Below, piece by piece: positions 7,518 through 14,229 of a stretch of 14,229 nt of DNA. The translations under genes and the position numbers were made by a program. The stretch covers positions 15,868-30,096 of the forward strand of contig DOCI01000008.1 in assembly GCA_003503535.1 (NCBI GenBank). Reading direction: 5' to 3'. The notes below the pieces were generated by a model. The model had not been told where the DNA came from, searched no databases, and was given only the letters and a program-made list of their open reading frames with translations. The stretch comes from Planctomycetaceae bacterium. GTDB lineage: Bacteria; Planctomycetota; Planctomycetia; Planctomycetales; Planctomycetaceae. Position 1 is the stretch's first letter, and every line of letters starts with the position of its first letter.

Positions 7518-8501
7518 ATGAATCATGCAATACTGGATTATCCCGCCGACCGGCAGGAGTTGCTCAGAAACAAACTCGATCAACTCAGGCAGCTGCTCAA
7601 TGAACGTCTCAAGGGAAAATCCGAAATCATCGAACAGGTTCTCTTTTGTCTGCTCGCCCAGGGACATTTACTGCTGGAAGATCAGCCGGGCTTGGGAAAA
7701 ACCACACTAGCTAAAGCCCTCGCAGGCGGATTAGGTGAGCAGTTTGCCCGCGTGCAGTGTACTCCCGATTTGCTTCCCAGTGATGTGACTGGCTTCAACC
7801 TCTTCAATCAGAAATCACAGGAATTTGAATTCCGCAAAGGGCCCGTGTTTGCTGAAGTCTTGCTGGCTGATGAAATCAATCGGGCGACGCCGCGAACACA
7901 GTCGGCATTACTCGAGGCTATGGCAGAACGGCAGGTGACGATCGACGCCCAGCGCTATCCGTTGCCGGAAACATTTTTTGTTATCGCGACCCAGAACCCG
8001 ATCGAGCAACATGGAACTTACTCACTACCCGAAGCTCAACTGGATCGTTTTGCAATGAAACTGAGTATCGGATACCCCGAGCAGGCTGATGAAATCGCAA
8101 TGCTCGACCAGGCTATTTTACGCGATCAGTCAGCCTCTCGGGATTCCATACCAGCCGTCTTTGAATCTGGAGAGTTGCTGAGTCTTCAGCAGCTGGTTTC
8201 CTCGATTTCCGTCGAGAGCCATGTTCAGGAATATCTGGTGAAAGTCGGGCACCGCACACGCAAGCATTCGCGGATTCATCTCGGCTTGAGTCCCCGTGGA
8301 CTGTTGATCTGGCAGCGGTGTGCTCAATCGCGGGCCTTTCTGGCCGAACGTGATTATGTCACTCCCGATGACCTGCAGGCAACCGCAGTCCCGGTTCTGT
8401 CTGTCCGCCTGGGAATCGATGATACGCAACCTCAAGAAATTATCAAAGAATTGATCGAAGAAATTCCCGTTCCAATTTCACCGAAAGAAAGTCACCGATG
8501 A
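7518..8501 (+). CDS. MoxR-family AAA+ ATPase
   Basis: A 327-residue cytoplasmic ATPase of full length for MoxR proteins. Visible motifs: Walker A EDQPGLGKT (residues 54-62, Lys61), the RVQCTPDLLPSDVTG segment (78-92), Walker B VLLADE (114-119), sensor-1 Asn160 in ATQNP, and LDRF (175-178) with the probable arginine finger. The C-terminal half is the helical lid and ends in a short tail. MoxR ATPases act as chaperone-like motors for assembly or activation of protein complexes, working with DUF58/VWA partners, here encoded just upstream. It lies 18 bases after the transglutaminase-like gene and its stop overlaps the next start by 4 bases (ATGA), so it probably belongs to one operon with both sides. 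Confidence 0.95.
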   Translation: MNHAILDYPADRQELLRNKLDQLRQLLNERLKGKSEIIEQVLFCLLAQGHLLLEDQPGLGKTTLAKALAGGLGEQFARVQCTPDLLPSDVTGFNLFNQKSQEFEFRKGPVFAEVLLADEINRATPRTQSALLEAMAERQVTIDAQRYPLPETFFVIATQNPIEQHGTYSLPEAQLDRFAMKLSIGYPEQADEIAMLDQAILRDQSASRDSIPAVFESGELLSLQQLVSSISVESHVQEYLVKVGHRTRKHSRIHLGLSPRGLLIWQRCAQSRAFLAERDYVTPDDLQATAVPVLSVRLGIDDTQPQEIIKELIEEIPVPISPKESHR

Positions 8502-8950
8502 AAATGAATCAAACAGGCTTTCTGACAAGAGTGGCCATTATTGTGATGCTCAGCACTGCTGTGGGATGCCTGGCAGATAATCCGGAGGAATCCGGTCATG
8601 CCGAGCATGTGATCCCGGAACATAAACCGGCAGATTTCGTCAGCGCTGTTGAGCAATTGGGAATCCGCACAGTCGACTCATCGACAGAAGACACGGAGCA
8701 ACGACAGCAACTCACCGACATTGTCGGCTGGTTGCCGGAACTGGCGGCTCAAACCGATTTGCCGAAAGCAGACTGGGATCGGATTCAGGACCTGAGCGAA
8801 AAGTATCAGACTCTGGCAATACAACAGGATACGGAATTGCTGATTCAAGAGATCCAAACAGACCTCGATCAACTCAAGCAGCTGGCAGAAAAAGCAATCG
8901 AATTAGACACCTTCAACACATACGACCAGAAAGAACTGACTGATGACTGA
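8498..8950 (+). CDS. His-containing helical lipoprotein
   Basis: A 150-residue protein with a lipoprotein leader: hydrophobic residues 11-23 ending STAVG-C, Cys24 as the probable lipidated residue. Directly after the anchor is a short His-bearing segment, GHAEHVIPEHKP (residues 33-44; His34, His37, His42), then an all-helical, Gln/Glu/Asp-rich region of about 100 residues that may form a helical bundle. No named family is recognised. The His segment at the membrane-proximal end and the neighbouring permease suggest metal capture at the membrane, which is inference. Its ATG overlaps the MoxR stop by 4 bases and its own stop overlaps the permease start by 8 bases, so it is tightly coupled to both. 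Confidence 0.8.
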   Translation: MKMNQTGFLTRVAIIVMLSTAVGCLADNPEESGHAEHVIPEHKPADFVSAVEQLGIRTVDSSTEDTEQRQQLTDIVGWLPELAAQTDLPKADWDRIQDLSEKYQTLAIQQDTELLIQEIQTDLDQLKQLAEKAIELDTFNTYDQKELTDD

Positions 8951-10502
8951 ATCGATTTTCTGGGGAGCGGTACTGCGGGTCGCTCAATCGGTCAGTCAGG
9001 CCGCCCCATTTATCCTGATAGGTTTTATCATCGCAGCTGTGTTTCGACGCTGGCTCGGTCCGCAAAGCGTTCGCAAGCTGTTCGGCGAGGGAACCTGGCG
9101 ATCATTACCACAAGCCTGGGCATTGGGGATGCTACTTCCTGTTTGTTCGCTGGGTGTTATTCCTGTGATGCGGGAAATGAAGCGAGCCGGTTTGAGAGGG
9201 GGGACGATTCTCGCCTTCGGCTTGACGGCTCCGCTGTTCAATCCGTTATCCGTGCTTTACGGGCTGACACTTTCCGAGCCGTTCACGATTTTTGCATTTT
9301 CAATCTGTTCTCTTGTCGTGGTGACCTGCATCGGCCTGCTGTTCGACTGGGCGTTTCCTGCAGCCGTATTTCAGGAAGATGCTGAGGAAAGCGTGCCTTA
9401 CGGCATCAAACGGATTCTCTCTGTATTTGTTTCGATGGGAAAAGAATTCTGGAGTTACTCAACGGTTTATATTCTGATTGGTTTGAGTGGCATCGTATTT
9501 TTGAATGTCATCCTGCCGAAAGCTTCGTTTCAAACCTCCGTCAATGGAGGTGATCTGTGGGCTCCGATATTAATGACCGGCGTGGCGGTTCCCGCTTATG
9601 CAACTCCGATGCTCGCGATGTCTCAATTGGGGACAATGTTTCAACACGGCAATTCAGTGGGAGCTGCGTTTGCATTGCTGATTCTCGGGGCGGGGCTGAA
9701 CTTCGGCATCATCGTCTGGATGGTCGTCGCTTACGGCTGGAAGAAGTCGATCTGCTGGATGGTCGTACTGCTGCTAGTTGTGCTGGGGTTGGGGTACGGT
9801 TTGGAAAAGCCACTCTATCCCACCGATATCGATCCCGCCGATCACTCCCATGCGTTTGACGTGTACTGCTGCCCGTTCTCGGTCGATCAAAGTCATTTGC
9901 CGGCAGCCGTCTGGCAAAAACTTGAGGATGATGTTCGCACGGAAGAAACCTTTGGCATGATCAGTCTGTTCGTCATTGCGGCGTCAGGCCTGATTTTTCT
10001 TGCTGTGGATCGACGATTCAATCTCGAAAAGTGGCTGACGAATTCTCCAGAAATTACCGATGAAAAATCCCGCAACATGGATGTCGTGCTGCCAAACTGG
10101 GTACTGGCATCTGCAGCAATCATTGGCCTGGTGGTTGTCAGCGTGGCGATGTGCTTTGCTTATTATCCCTCTCCGGAAGAATGCCTTGAAGAGATTTTCA
10201 TCGTCAAGGGAGAGGTTCTTTCCGCAGCTCGCAGTAGTCACAACCCCCATGCCATGCACTGGATTCCTGTCTGGGAGGATTGGAACCGAAGATTGCAGGT
10301 AGGCGTTTATTTGCGTGAGTTCCAATTGAGTGACTATCACCGTATGAAAGCCCGCGTTGTCGCCGACTATATCGAACTTCTGGAACATGCGATTGAAGAT
10401 AACGACCGCGAAGAAGTCAAACAATTTGCAACGTTACTGGCCAGAGCTCACTCACGGATGGTGAAAGCCTATCAAACTGTTTCTAAAGAATCAGCAGAAT
10501 AA
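8943..10502 (+). CDS. ArsP/DUF318-type permease with His/Cys loop and extra C-terminal domain
   Basis: A 519-residue integral membrane protein of the permease family PF03773 (DUF318/ArsP_1-like), whose members export metals or metalloids; the related SO_0444-type group is linked to Cu/Zn efflux. The first half has the family segment PVCSLGVIPVMREMKRAG (67-83, Cys68 in a membrane helix) followed by a helix with TAPLFNPLS; the second half has VAVPAYATPMLAMSQLG and GAGLNFGIIVWMV. After these, a soluble stretch carries DHSHAFDVYCC (300-310) and His318, a possible metal site. Two further membrane helices then flank residues of about 337-410, and a C-terminal soluble helical domain of about 100 residues (NPHAMHWIPVWEDWNRRLQVG onwards) is not part of the standard permease. 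The substrate is inferred to be a metal, identity unknown. It overlaps the lipoprotein gene by 8 bases. Confidence 0.75.
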   Translation: MTESIFWGAVLRVAQSVSQAAPFILIGFIIAAVFRRWLGPQSVRKLFGEGTWRSLPQAWALGMLLPVCSLGVIPVMREMKRAGLRGGTILAFGLTAPLFNPLSVLYGLTLSEPFTIFAFSICSLVVVTCIGLLFDWAFPAAVFQEDAEESVPYGIKRILSVFVSMGKEFWSYSTVYILIGLSGIVFLNVILPKASFQTSVNGGDLWAPILMTGVAVPAYATPMLAMSQLGTMFQHGNSVGAAFALLILGAGLNFGIIVWMVVAYGWKKSICWMVVLLLVVLGLGYGLEKPLYPTDIDPADHSHAFDVYCCPFSVDQSHLPAAVWQKLEDDVRTEETFGMISLFVIAASGLIFLAVDRRFNLEKWLTNSPEITDEKSRNMDVVLPNWVLASAAIIGLVVVSVAMCFAYYPSPEECLEEIFIVKGEVLSAARSSHNPHAMHWIPVWEDWNRRLQVGVYLREFQLSDYHRMKARVVADYIELLEHAIEDNDREEVKQFATLLARAHSRMVKAYQTVSKESAE

Positions 10503-10548
10503 ATTTTGTTCGGATGAGTTGTCTCGTCTTTTTTCGACTGAAGAGTGT

Positions 10549-10917
10549 ATGAGTTTCCGTCAATCCAATCTTGCTCAACTTCTTGGCGGGCTGATCGTCT
10601 GCAATGCCTTCTCCGGTGGAGTTTGCTGGATATTGACTGGCCCTGGCATGAATTGGATGACCGGTGCGATGTTCTGCGTGGCCGTCTGGCTGATTCTGGA
10701 GGGAATTCTCCATTTCAATGTTGTTCCTTGGGGATTTGGGATCAGCTTAGCGATGGTCATTATCTTGCTTGTCGTGATTCAACAGCAGGATACTTCACTC
10801 CCGGTCTGGTTGCGGTACGGCCCTTTCTCGGCATTCGGCTTCCTGATTTGCCTGAATGTGCTGATTACGATCCGATTCATTGATCGTGCCCTGAAACTCA
10901 GGGAGACGGTCGAGTGA
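10549..10917 (+). CDS. Small four-helix membrane protein, function unknown
   Basis: A 122-residue protein from the ATG at 10549 (a TTG at 10519 would add ten polar residues; ATG with GAAGAG just upstream is preferred). It has about four hydrophobic segments (residues near 8-27, 32-50, 53-73 and 85-106) and a short charged C-terminus ending RALKLRETVE. I recognise no family. It lies 46 bases after the permease and its stop overlaps the GTG start of the prepilin-peptidase homologue (GTGA), so it belongs to the same operon. It may be a membrane partner of one of the neighbouring transport proteins, but this is only from position. Confidence 0.7.
   Translation: MSFRQSNLAQLLGGLIVCNAFSGGVCWILTGPGMNWMTGAMFCVAVWLILEGILHFNVVPWGFGISLAMVIILLVVIQQQDTSLPVWLRYGPFSAFGFLICLNVLITIRFIDRALKLRETVE
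10901..10905 (+). promoter_or_regulatory. Ribosome binding site deciding a GTG start
   Basis: GGGAG lies 8 bases before the GTG at 10914, supporting that non-ATG codon as the start of the peptidase homologue, overlapping the upstream stop by 4 bases. Confidence 0.6.
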
Positions 10918-11996
10918 AACAGCTCATTAAAAACCAACCTGTTGTTGCACTGCTGCTTCTGATTGCTTTCGCAGTGATCCTGTTCTGTTTTGTCATGCCC
11001 GCTTTGAATTACTGGCATAAACTGAACACCATGCAAACTTCAATTCAGGTCCTGGAAGATCTCTCCCTCTCCGAGACGATTCTCCTGCGGCTCATGGAAT
11101 TCTGCACGGGACTGGGAGTGTTCGCGATTGGAGCCTCGATTGGCAGCTATCTCAATGTACTTGTTTATCGAATGCCACTCGGGTTATCAGTTTTCTGGAA
11201 ACCTTCGCACTGTCCCCAATGCGGCCAGGGGATTGCAGGTCGTGATAACATTCCAATTCTAGGCTGGTTGAAACTCCATGGTCGCTGCCGTTCCTGCCAG
11301 CTGCCAATCTCTGCTCAATACCCCATCGTCGAAGCAATAGCCGGGGTGATCATTCTTGTTCTCTTTTTCTGGCAGACCCTTTCTGGAGGCTGGAATATTC
11401 CTGTTCGTATCCCAAATTCCTATCATGGATTTGTGTGGATTATTTTTTACACTAAGTGGGATTTAGTCGGACTGCTGCTCCTGCATGGATTTTTATTTTA
11501 CACCTTGTTGACCTGGTGGCTGATTGAATTTCATCAGGAACGAATTCCTCGATATTCATTTCTGTCAGCGAGCATCTTTGTTCTATTGACGCTTTCAATC
11601 TGGCCGAAACTTTCTCCGGTGCCCTCAGGTGTCAGTCAGATCATTGATCTCAACCGAACGAATCCGATGATAGGTTTCGTCTCCGGTTTACTCGGGCTTT
11701 GTTGTGGAGGAATTCTGGGCTGGATCGTCCAGTGGATCAACAGACTGCAGGATAAGACTTCCAACCAAAGTTTATCCACGCACTATTTCACGGCTCTGAC
11801 AGGAGCTGTACTGGGGTGGCAGGCAATATTGGTTATTGTTCTGTGCTGGATTCCTCTCGGACTGACCAGCAACCTCTTCCAAAGTGAAGATCGCAGAAGA
11901 ATTCCGCCCCATACAATATTTTTGATCCTTGTTAGTCTCCATCATTTGTTCTGGAGACTGATCTATGAACAAATTTATTTCAAGTTTACCGTCTGA
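10914..11996 (+). CDS. Prepilin peptidase (A24A) homologue lacking both catalytic aspartates
   Basis: A 360-residue multi-pass membrane protein. After an extra N-terminal membrane helix (about 9-30) it has the PilD-type N-terminal domain: ASIGSYLNVLVYRMP (74-88), then CPQC (Cys100, Cys103) and CRSC (Cys125, Cys128), the zinc-type tetracysteine, and PISAQYPIVEAIAG. The second half is the membrane peptidase domain, where A24A enzymes need Asp in ID-x6-P and in GxGD-x-K. Here these read IEFHQERIP (Glu205) and STHYFTALTGAVLGW (Thr289 at the second Asp position), so neither Asp is present. Proteolysis of prepilins is therefore unlikely; a retained methyltransferase, metal-binding or structural role is possible. 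No pilin or type IV pilus gene is nearby. GTG start supported by the upstream GGGAG. Confidence 0.82.
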   Translation: MKQLIKNQPVVALLLLIAFAVILFCFVMPALNYWHKLNTMQTSIQVLEDLSLSETILLRLMEFCTGLGVFAIGASIGSYLNVLVYRMPLGLSVFWKPSHCPQCGQGIAGRDNIPILGWLKLHGRCRSCQLPISAQYPIVEAIAGVIILVLFFWQTLSGGWNIPVRIPNSYHGFVWIIFYTKWDLVGLLLLHGFLFYTLLTWWLIEFHQERIPRYSFLSASIFVLLTLSIWPKLSPVPSGVSQIIDLNRTNPMIGFVSGLLGLCCGGILGWIVQWINRLQDKTSNQSLSTHYFTALTGAVLGWQAILVIVLCWIPLGLTSNLFQSEDRRRIPPHTIFLILVSLHHLFWRLIYEQIYFKFTV

Positions 11997-12018
11997 AGTC
12001 TCCGTTTAAACTTCAGGC
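11991..12018 (+). other. Stem-loop across the stop codon of the peptidase homologue
   Basis: CTGAAGT (11993-11999) pairs with ACTTCAG (12010-12016), extended by one G-U and one G-C pair outward, with a 10-base loop. The 5' arm covers the end of the coding region. No T run follows, so it is not a standard terminator; it might stabilise or process the transcript between the two genes. Confidence 0.3.
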
Positions 12019-12047
12019 ACCAATTCTGATTCCCGAAAGGAATAATT

Positions 12048-12806
12048 ATGAAGACACTCAAATGCACTCAATTCTGTCTGGCGATGCTTTTCGTTCTCGG
12101 TAACGCGGCTTTGAATCCGACTTCGGCTTTCTCAGCCGATTTATCAGCCCGTCAAGTCCTCGAAAACGCCAGTGAAGAGGGGAAATATACATATATTCTC
12201 TTCTACAGAAATAATGATCAACGAACACGAATGATGGAATCGGAAACCAGTCAGCACGTCAAAAACCATGCTGATCGCACGCAGTTCAAAAAAGTGCACG
12301 TCTATGATCGCGGCGAAAGCGATGTGGTTAATCAGTTTGATGCCAAACGAATTCCCGTCCCGGCTGTCATTGCGGTCGCGCCCAATGGAGCGATTACCTG
12401 TATTCATAATCGTTCGATCTCTCAGCAGCAACTTGAACGATCTCTGCTCACTGCCAAGTATGCCGAAGTCGTGCTGGCTTTGCAGAATGACAAAATCGCA
12501 GTGGTCAGCCTGTTGCCGACAGACGATTCCAAGCCAACAAAAGCGGCTCGACAGTTCCTAAAAAGCGATGATTTTTCTGATCGTTCAGTTCACATTCAGG
12601 TCTCTGCGGAAGATGAATCTGAACGCGATTTCTATGCCCGCGTTAAGGTCGATCCAGAAATGGAACAATCTCAGGTGATTTTATTTGCCCCTCCCGGACG
12701 ACATCTCGGCACCTTCGATAACAAAGTCACTCTGGAGACTCTTACCGAGAAAGTGCACGCCTCGGGAAGTTGCAACTGCGAAAAATGCAAGCACAAGCAT
12801 AACTGA
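12048..12806 (+). CDS. Exported thioredoxin-like protein without CxxC, with Cys/His tail
   Basis: A 252-residue protein with a signal peptide (cleavage likely after residue 30, SAFSA-DLS). The following region has the thioredoxin-fold order: YTYILFYRNND (strand and loop where the redox CxxC would sit), a helix, KKVHVYD, then RIPVPAVIAVAPNGAI with the cis-Pro-type loop near residues 103-105. The redox motif is absent (NNDQRTR in its place). A second half (about 135-235) may be another thioredoxin-like or related alpha/beta domain. The extreme C-terminus is CNCEKCKHKHN (242-252), three Cys and two His, a strong soft-metal ligand candidate. Strong ribosome binding site AAGGAA at 12037-12042. Position between the peptidase homologue and the FtsX-type permease suggests a periplasmic carrier role, which is inference. 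Confidence 0.78.
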   Translation: MKTLKCTQFCLAMLFVLGNAALNPTSAFSADLSARQVLENASEEGKYTYILFYRNNDQRTRMMESETSQHVKNHADRTQFKKVHVYDRGESDVVNQFDAKRIPVPAVIAVAPNGAITCIHNRSISQQQLERSLLTAKYAEVVLALQNDKIAVVSLLPTDDSKPTKAARQFLKSDDFSDRSVHIQVSAEDESERDFYARVKVDPEMEQSQVILFAPPGRHLGTFDNKVTLETLTEKVHASGSCNCEKCKHKHN

Positions 12807-12846
12807 GATTCGCTCTCGATATTTTATCGATACTTTTTCTCGTCAC

Positions 12847-12850
12847 AGGA
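12847..12850 (+). promoter_or_regulatory. Ribosome binding site fixing the FtsX-type permease start
   Basis: AGGA lies 8 bases before the ATG at 12859. The frame is open further upstream to 12685, but that extension overlaps the preceding gene in another frame and reads as unlike protein, so 12859 is the start. Confidence 0.7.
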
Positions 12851-12858
12851 AGATCCTC

Positions 12859-14109
12859 ATGAAAATTCGAACTCTCGTCTGGAAGGAAATCCGCCAGCGA
12901 CCGGCTCCGTCACTGGCGGCTTTGCTGGCGGTTGCTCTGGGGGTTTCTGCTTTGGTCTGTGTGCAAAGCATAGCCGATTCTTCTGCTCAGCAGGTCGCAC
13001 GGCAAATGTCGGAACTGGGAGCTAATATTCTCGTACTGCCTAAGTCTGCCAATCTTCAGGATTATTATGCCGCCGATCTTCACGGAGAAACTCTCCCTGA
13101 AGAATACGTGACCAGCATCATACTGGCACAAGCGGTCGGCGTGGAAGAGATGGCTCCCAAGCTCTGTCTGCAAACCACGATTCAGGAAAAACCAGTCACG
13201 CTGACTGGGATTCTTCCCCGATCCGAGTTTTTCAAAAAATCCTCCTGGCAAAGTGTCGACCTCATGTTTCAGGAAATGGAGGCAGGTGAGTTGGGCAGTC
13301 AGCATAAAAACTGTACGGGACGGACCTGCCAGCTGACGGATGAATCGATGAAAGATCTCAAATCGTATTCGAAAACCAGAGTAGTGCATGACCTGGCTCC
13401 TTATGATGCACTGATCGGAGCCGATATCGCCCAGAAACTCCAATTGGCTGAGGAATCGGAATTCCAACTCCTCGGTGATACCTTCCGCGTTGCCGCAGTG
13501 CTCCCTGCTTCTGGAACGATCGATGATCAACGCGTATTCGCTCATTTGCATACCGTGCAGGATCTTTCGGAGCAGGGGCCGGTTGTCAATGTGATTGAAG
13601 TGATGGGTTGCTGTGAAGATGTGACTGCAGGACTGGTCAGCGAACTTGAGGATCTGTTGCCCGAAGCGCGGGTCATCACGATTTCTCAACTGGTCGAGGC
13701 TCAAGTCGGCATGAACCGTTTGATGAGTCGGCTATCGTACTTGTTGTTCGCAATCCTGATGCTGGTCGGTGGAGCCAGTATCGCCAGTGTGATGTTCGCG
13801 AATGTCTCGGAGCGACGTCGGGAATTGGGAACATTAATGGCATTGGGAGCGACGCCGCGATATCTGCAGCGACTCGTCCTGATGAAAGCCGCGATGATCG
13901 GAATCGGCGGAGGGCTTACAGGCATGATCGCAGGAGGAGTACTGGCAATTGTGGTTGGACCTTCCATTGTCGATGTCCCACTTTCAATTTCAATCCCGGC
14001 AATTGGCTGGGGGCTGATCATTTCTTTCCTCATTGCAATGATCTTCAGCTACCTCCCCGCCCGCAAAGCGGCTCATCTCGATCCTTCCGTCTGCTTTCAG
14101 GACGTTTGA
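12859..14109 (+). CDS. FtsX/MacB-type ABC transporter permease with Cys/His-bearing periplasmic domain
   Basis: A 416-residue permease with the MacB-like layout: one N-terminal membrane helix (about residues 14-35, starting after WKEIRQRPAPS), an extracytoplasmic domain (about 36-290) and three C-terminal helices (about 293-313, 344-368 and 380-402). The coupling segment ERRRELGTLMALGATPRYLQR (318-338) and the ending LPARKAAHLDPS are family hallmarks. Within the extracytoplasmic domain is HKNCTGRTC (149-157; His149, Cys152, Cys157) and a CC pair at 251-252, unusual additions that could bind metal or form disulphides. The family works with an ABC ATPase and often moves or extracts substrates at the periplasmic side; no ATPase gene is visible in this window, and 120 bases of downstream sequence show no clear start for one. 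Preceded at 52 bases by the thioredoxin-like gene. Confidence 0.85.
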   Translation: MKIRTLVWKEIRQRPAPSLAALLAVALGVSALVCVQSIADSSAQQVARQMSELGANILVLPKSANLQDYYAADLHGETLPEEYVTSIILAQAVGVEEMAPKLCLQTTIQEKPVTLTGILPRSEFFKKSSWQSVDLMFQEMEAGELGSQHKNCTGRTCQLTDESMKDLKSYSKTRVVHDLAPYDALIGADIAQKLQLAEESEFQLLGDTFRVAAVLPASGTIDDQRVFAHLHTVQDLSEQGPVVNVIEVMGCCEDVTAGLVSELEDLLPEARVITISQLVEAQVGMNRLMSRLSYLLFAILMLVGGASIASVMFANVSERRRELGTLMALGATPRYLQRLVLMKAAMIGIGGGLTGMIAGGVLAIVVGPSIVDVPLSISIPAIGWGLIISFLIAMIFSYLPARKAAHLDPSVCFQDV

Positions 14110-14205
14110 TCCGACTCCTTTATTATTGAACACTGTTGCAAATAGAAACCGGATAATTGCTAAATCAGGAAAGTAACACTTGATAAACCTGACCTTGAAA
14201 ACACA

Positions 14206-14229
14206 GTGGGGTGGCGGGGGCGCTCCGCT
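14206..14229. repeat. G-rich segment at window end, possible edge of a dispersed repeat
   Basis: After an AT-rich stretch the sequence changes sharply to GTGGGGTGGCGGGGGCGC and CTCCGCT up to the window edge. This looks like one arm of a palindromic extragenic repeat whose other half would lie just outside. It could also be the beginning of a coding frame from TTG at 14180. Only the composition change is seen directly. Confidence 0.25.

Noticed and set aside
12817..12838. Stem-loop CGATA/TATCG followed by five T, terminator-like
   Set aside because: The stem is only 5 base pairs and AT-rich, too weak for an intrinsic terminator, and the following gene seems to be in the same operon.
12685..12858. 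A longer FtsX-type permease starting at 12685
   Set aside because: The extension overlaps the thioredoxin-like gene in another frame; the ATG at 12859 has a good ribosome binding site and begins the expected MacB-type N-terminus.
12910..13704. Long open frame on the - strand
   Set aside because: It lies wholly inside the well-supported FtsX-type permease gene and its translation has no recognisable domain; a shadow of the coding strand.
1..14229. CRISPR arrays, tRNA, rRNA, insertion sequences or prophage genes
   Set aside because: No regularly spaced repeats, cloverleaf-type sequence, transposase-like or phage-like protein was seen on either strand.

Overview
The window looks like a chromosomal stretch from a planctomycete (Planctomycetota). 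The basis is inference from gene content and style: a PQQ-type propeller with EF-hand calcium loops, secreted and lipid-anchored hypothetical proteins, a DUF58/transglutaminase/MoxR operon, and moderate GC. All supported genes lie on the + strand. I see no tRNA, rRNA, CRISPR array, transposase or phage gene.

Left part (1-3569): the 3' portion of a PQQ-like beta-propeller protein that carries an inserted EF-hand pair; a small lipoprotein that overlaps it by 4 bases; a secreted His-rich beta-propeller resembling the zinc metallochaperone AztD; then, behind its own candidate promoter with three helically spaced GACAT repeats, a small exported Cys/His-rich protein resembling DUF2946. A 323-base gap (3570-3892) with small hairpins follows.

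Middle part (3893-8501): DUF58 protein, a large multi-TM transglutaminase-fold protein and a MoxR AAA+ ATPase. This is a well-known gene partnership, but the transglutaminase-fold protein has Asp where the catalytic Cys should be and Glu where the catalytic Asp should be.

Right part (8498-14109): joined to the MoxR gene by a 4-base overlap are a His-containing lipoprotein, a two-half ArsP/DUF318-type permease with a His/Cys-rich central loop and an extra C-terminal helical domain, a four-helix membrane protein, a prepilin-peptidase homologue that keeps the zinc-type cysteines but lacks both catalytic aspartates, an exported thioredoxin-like protein with no CxxC but a Cys/His tail, and an FtsX/MacB-type permease with extra Cys/His in its extracytoplasmic domain. 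The window ends in a G-rich segment that may be the edge of a dispersed repeat.

Overall reading (inference): the last six genes, and probably the AztD-like and DUF2946-like genes, form an envelope system for handling a soft metal such as zinc or copper. Possible ligand clusters recur in almost every product, and three enzyme-like members (transglutaminase, prepilin peptidase, thioredoxin) have lost their recognised catalytic residues. That combination of a metal-ligand theme and several apparent pseudoenzymes in one co-directional cluster is the most interesting signal here.
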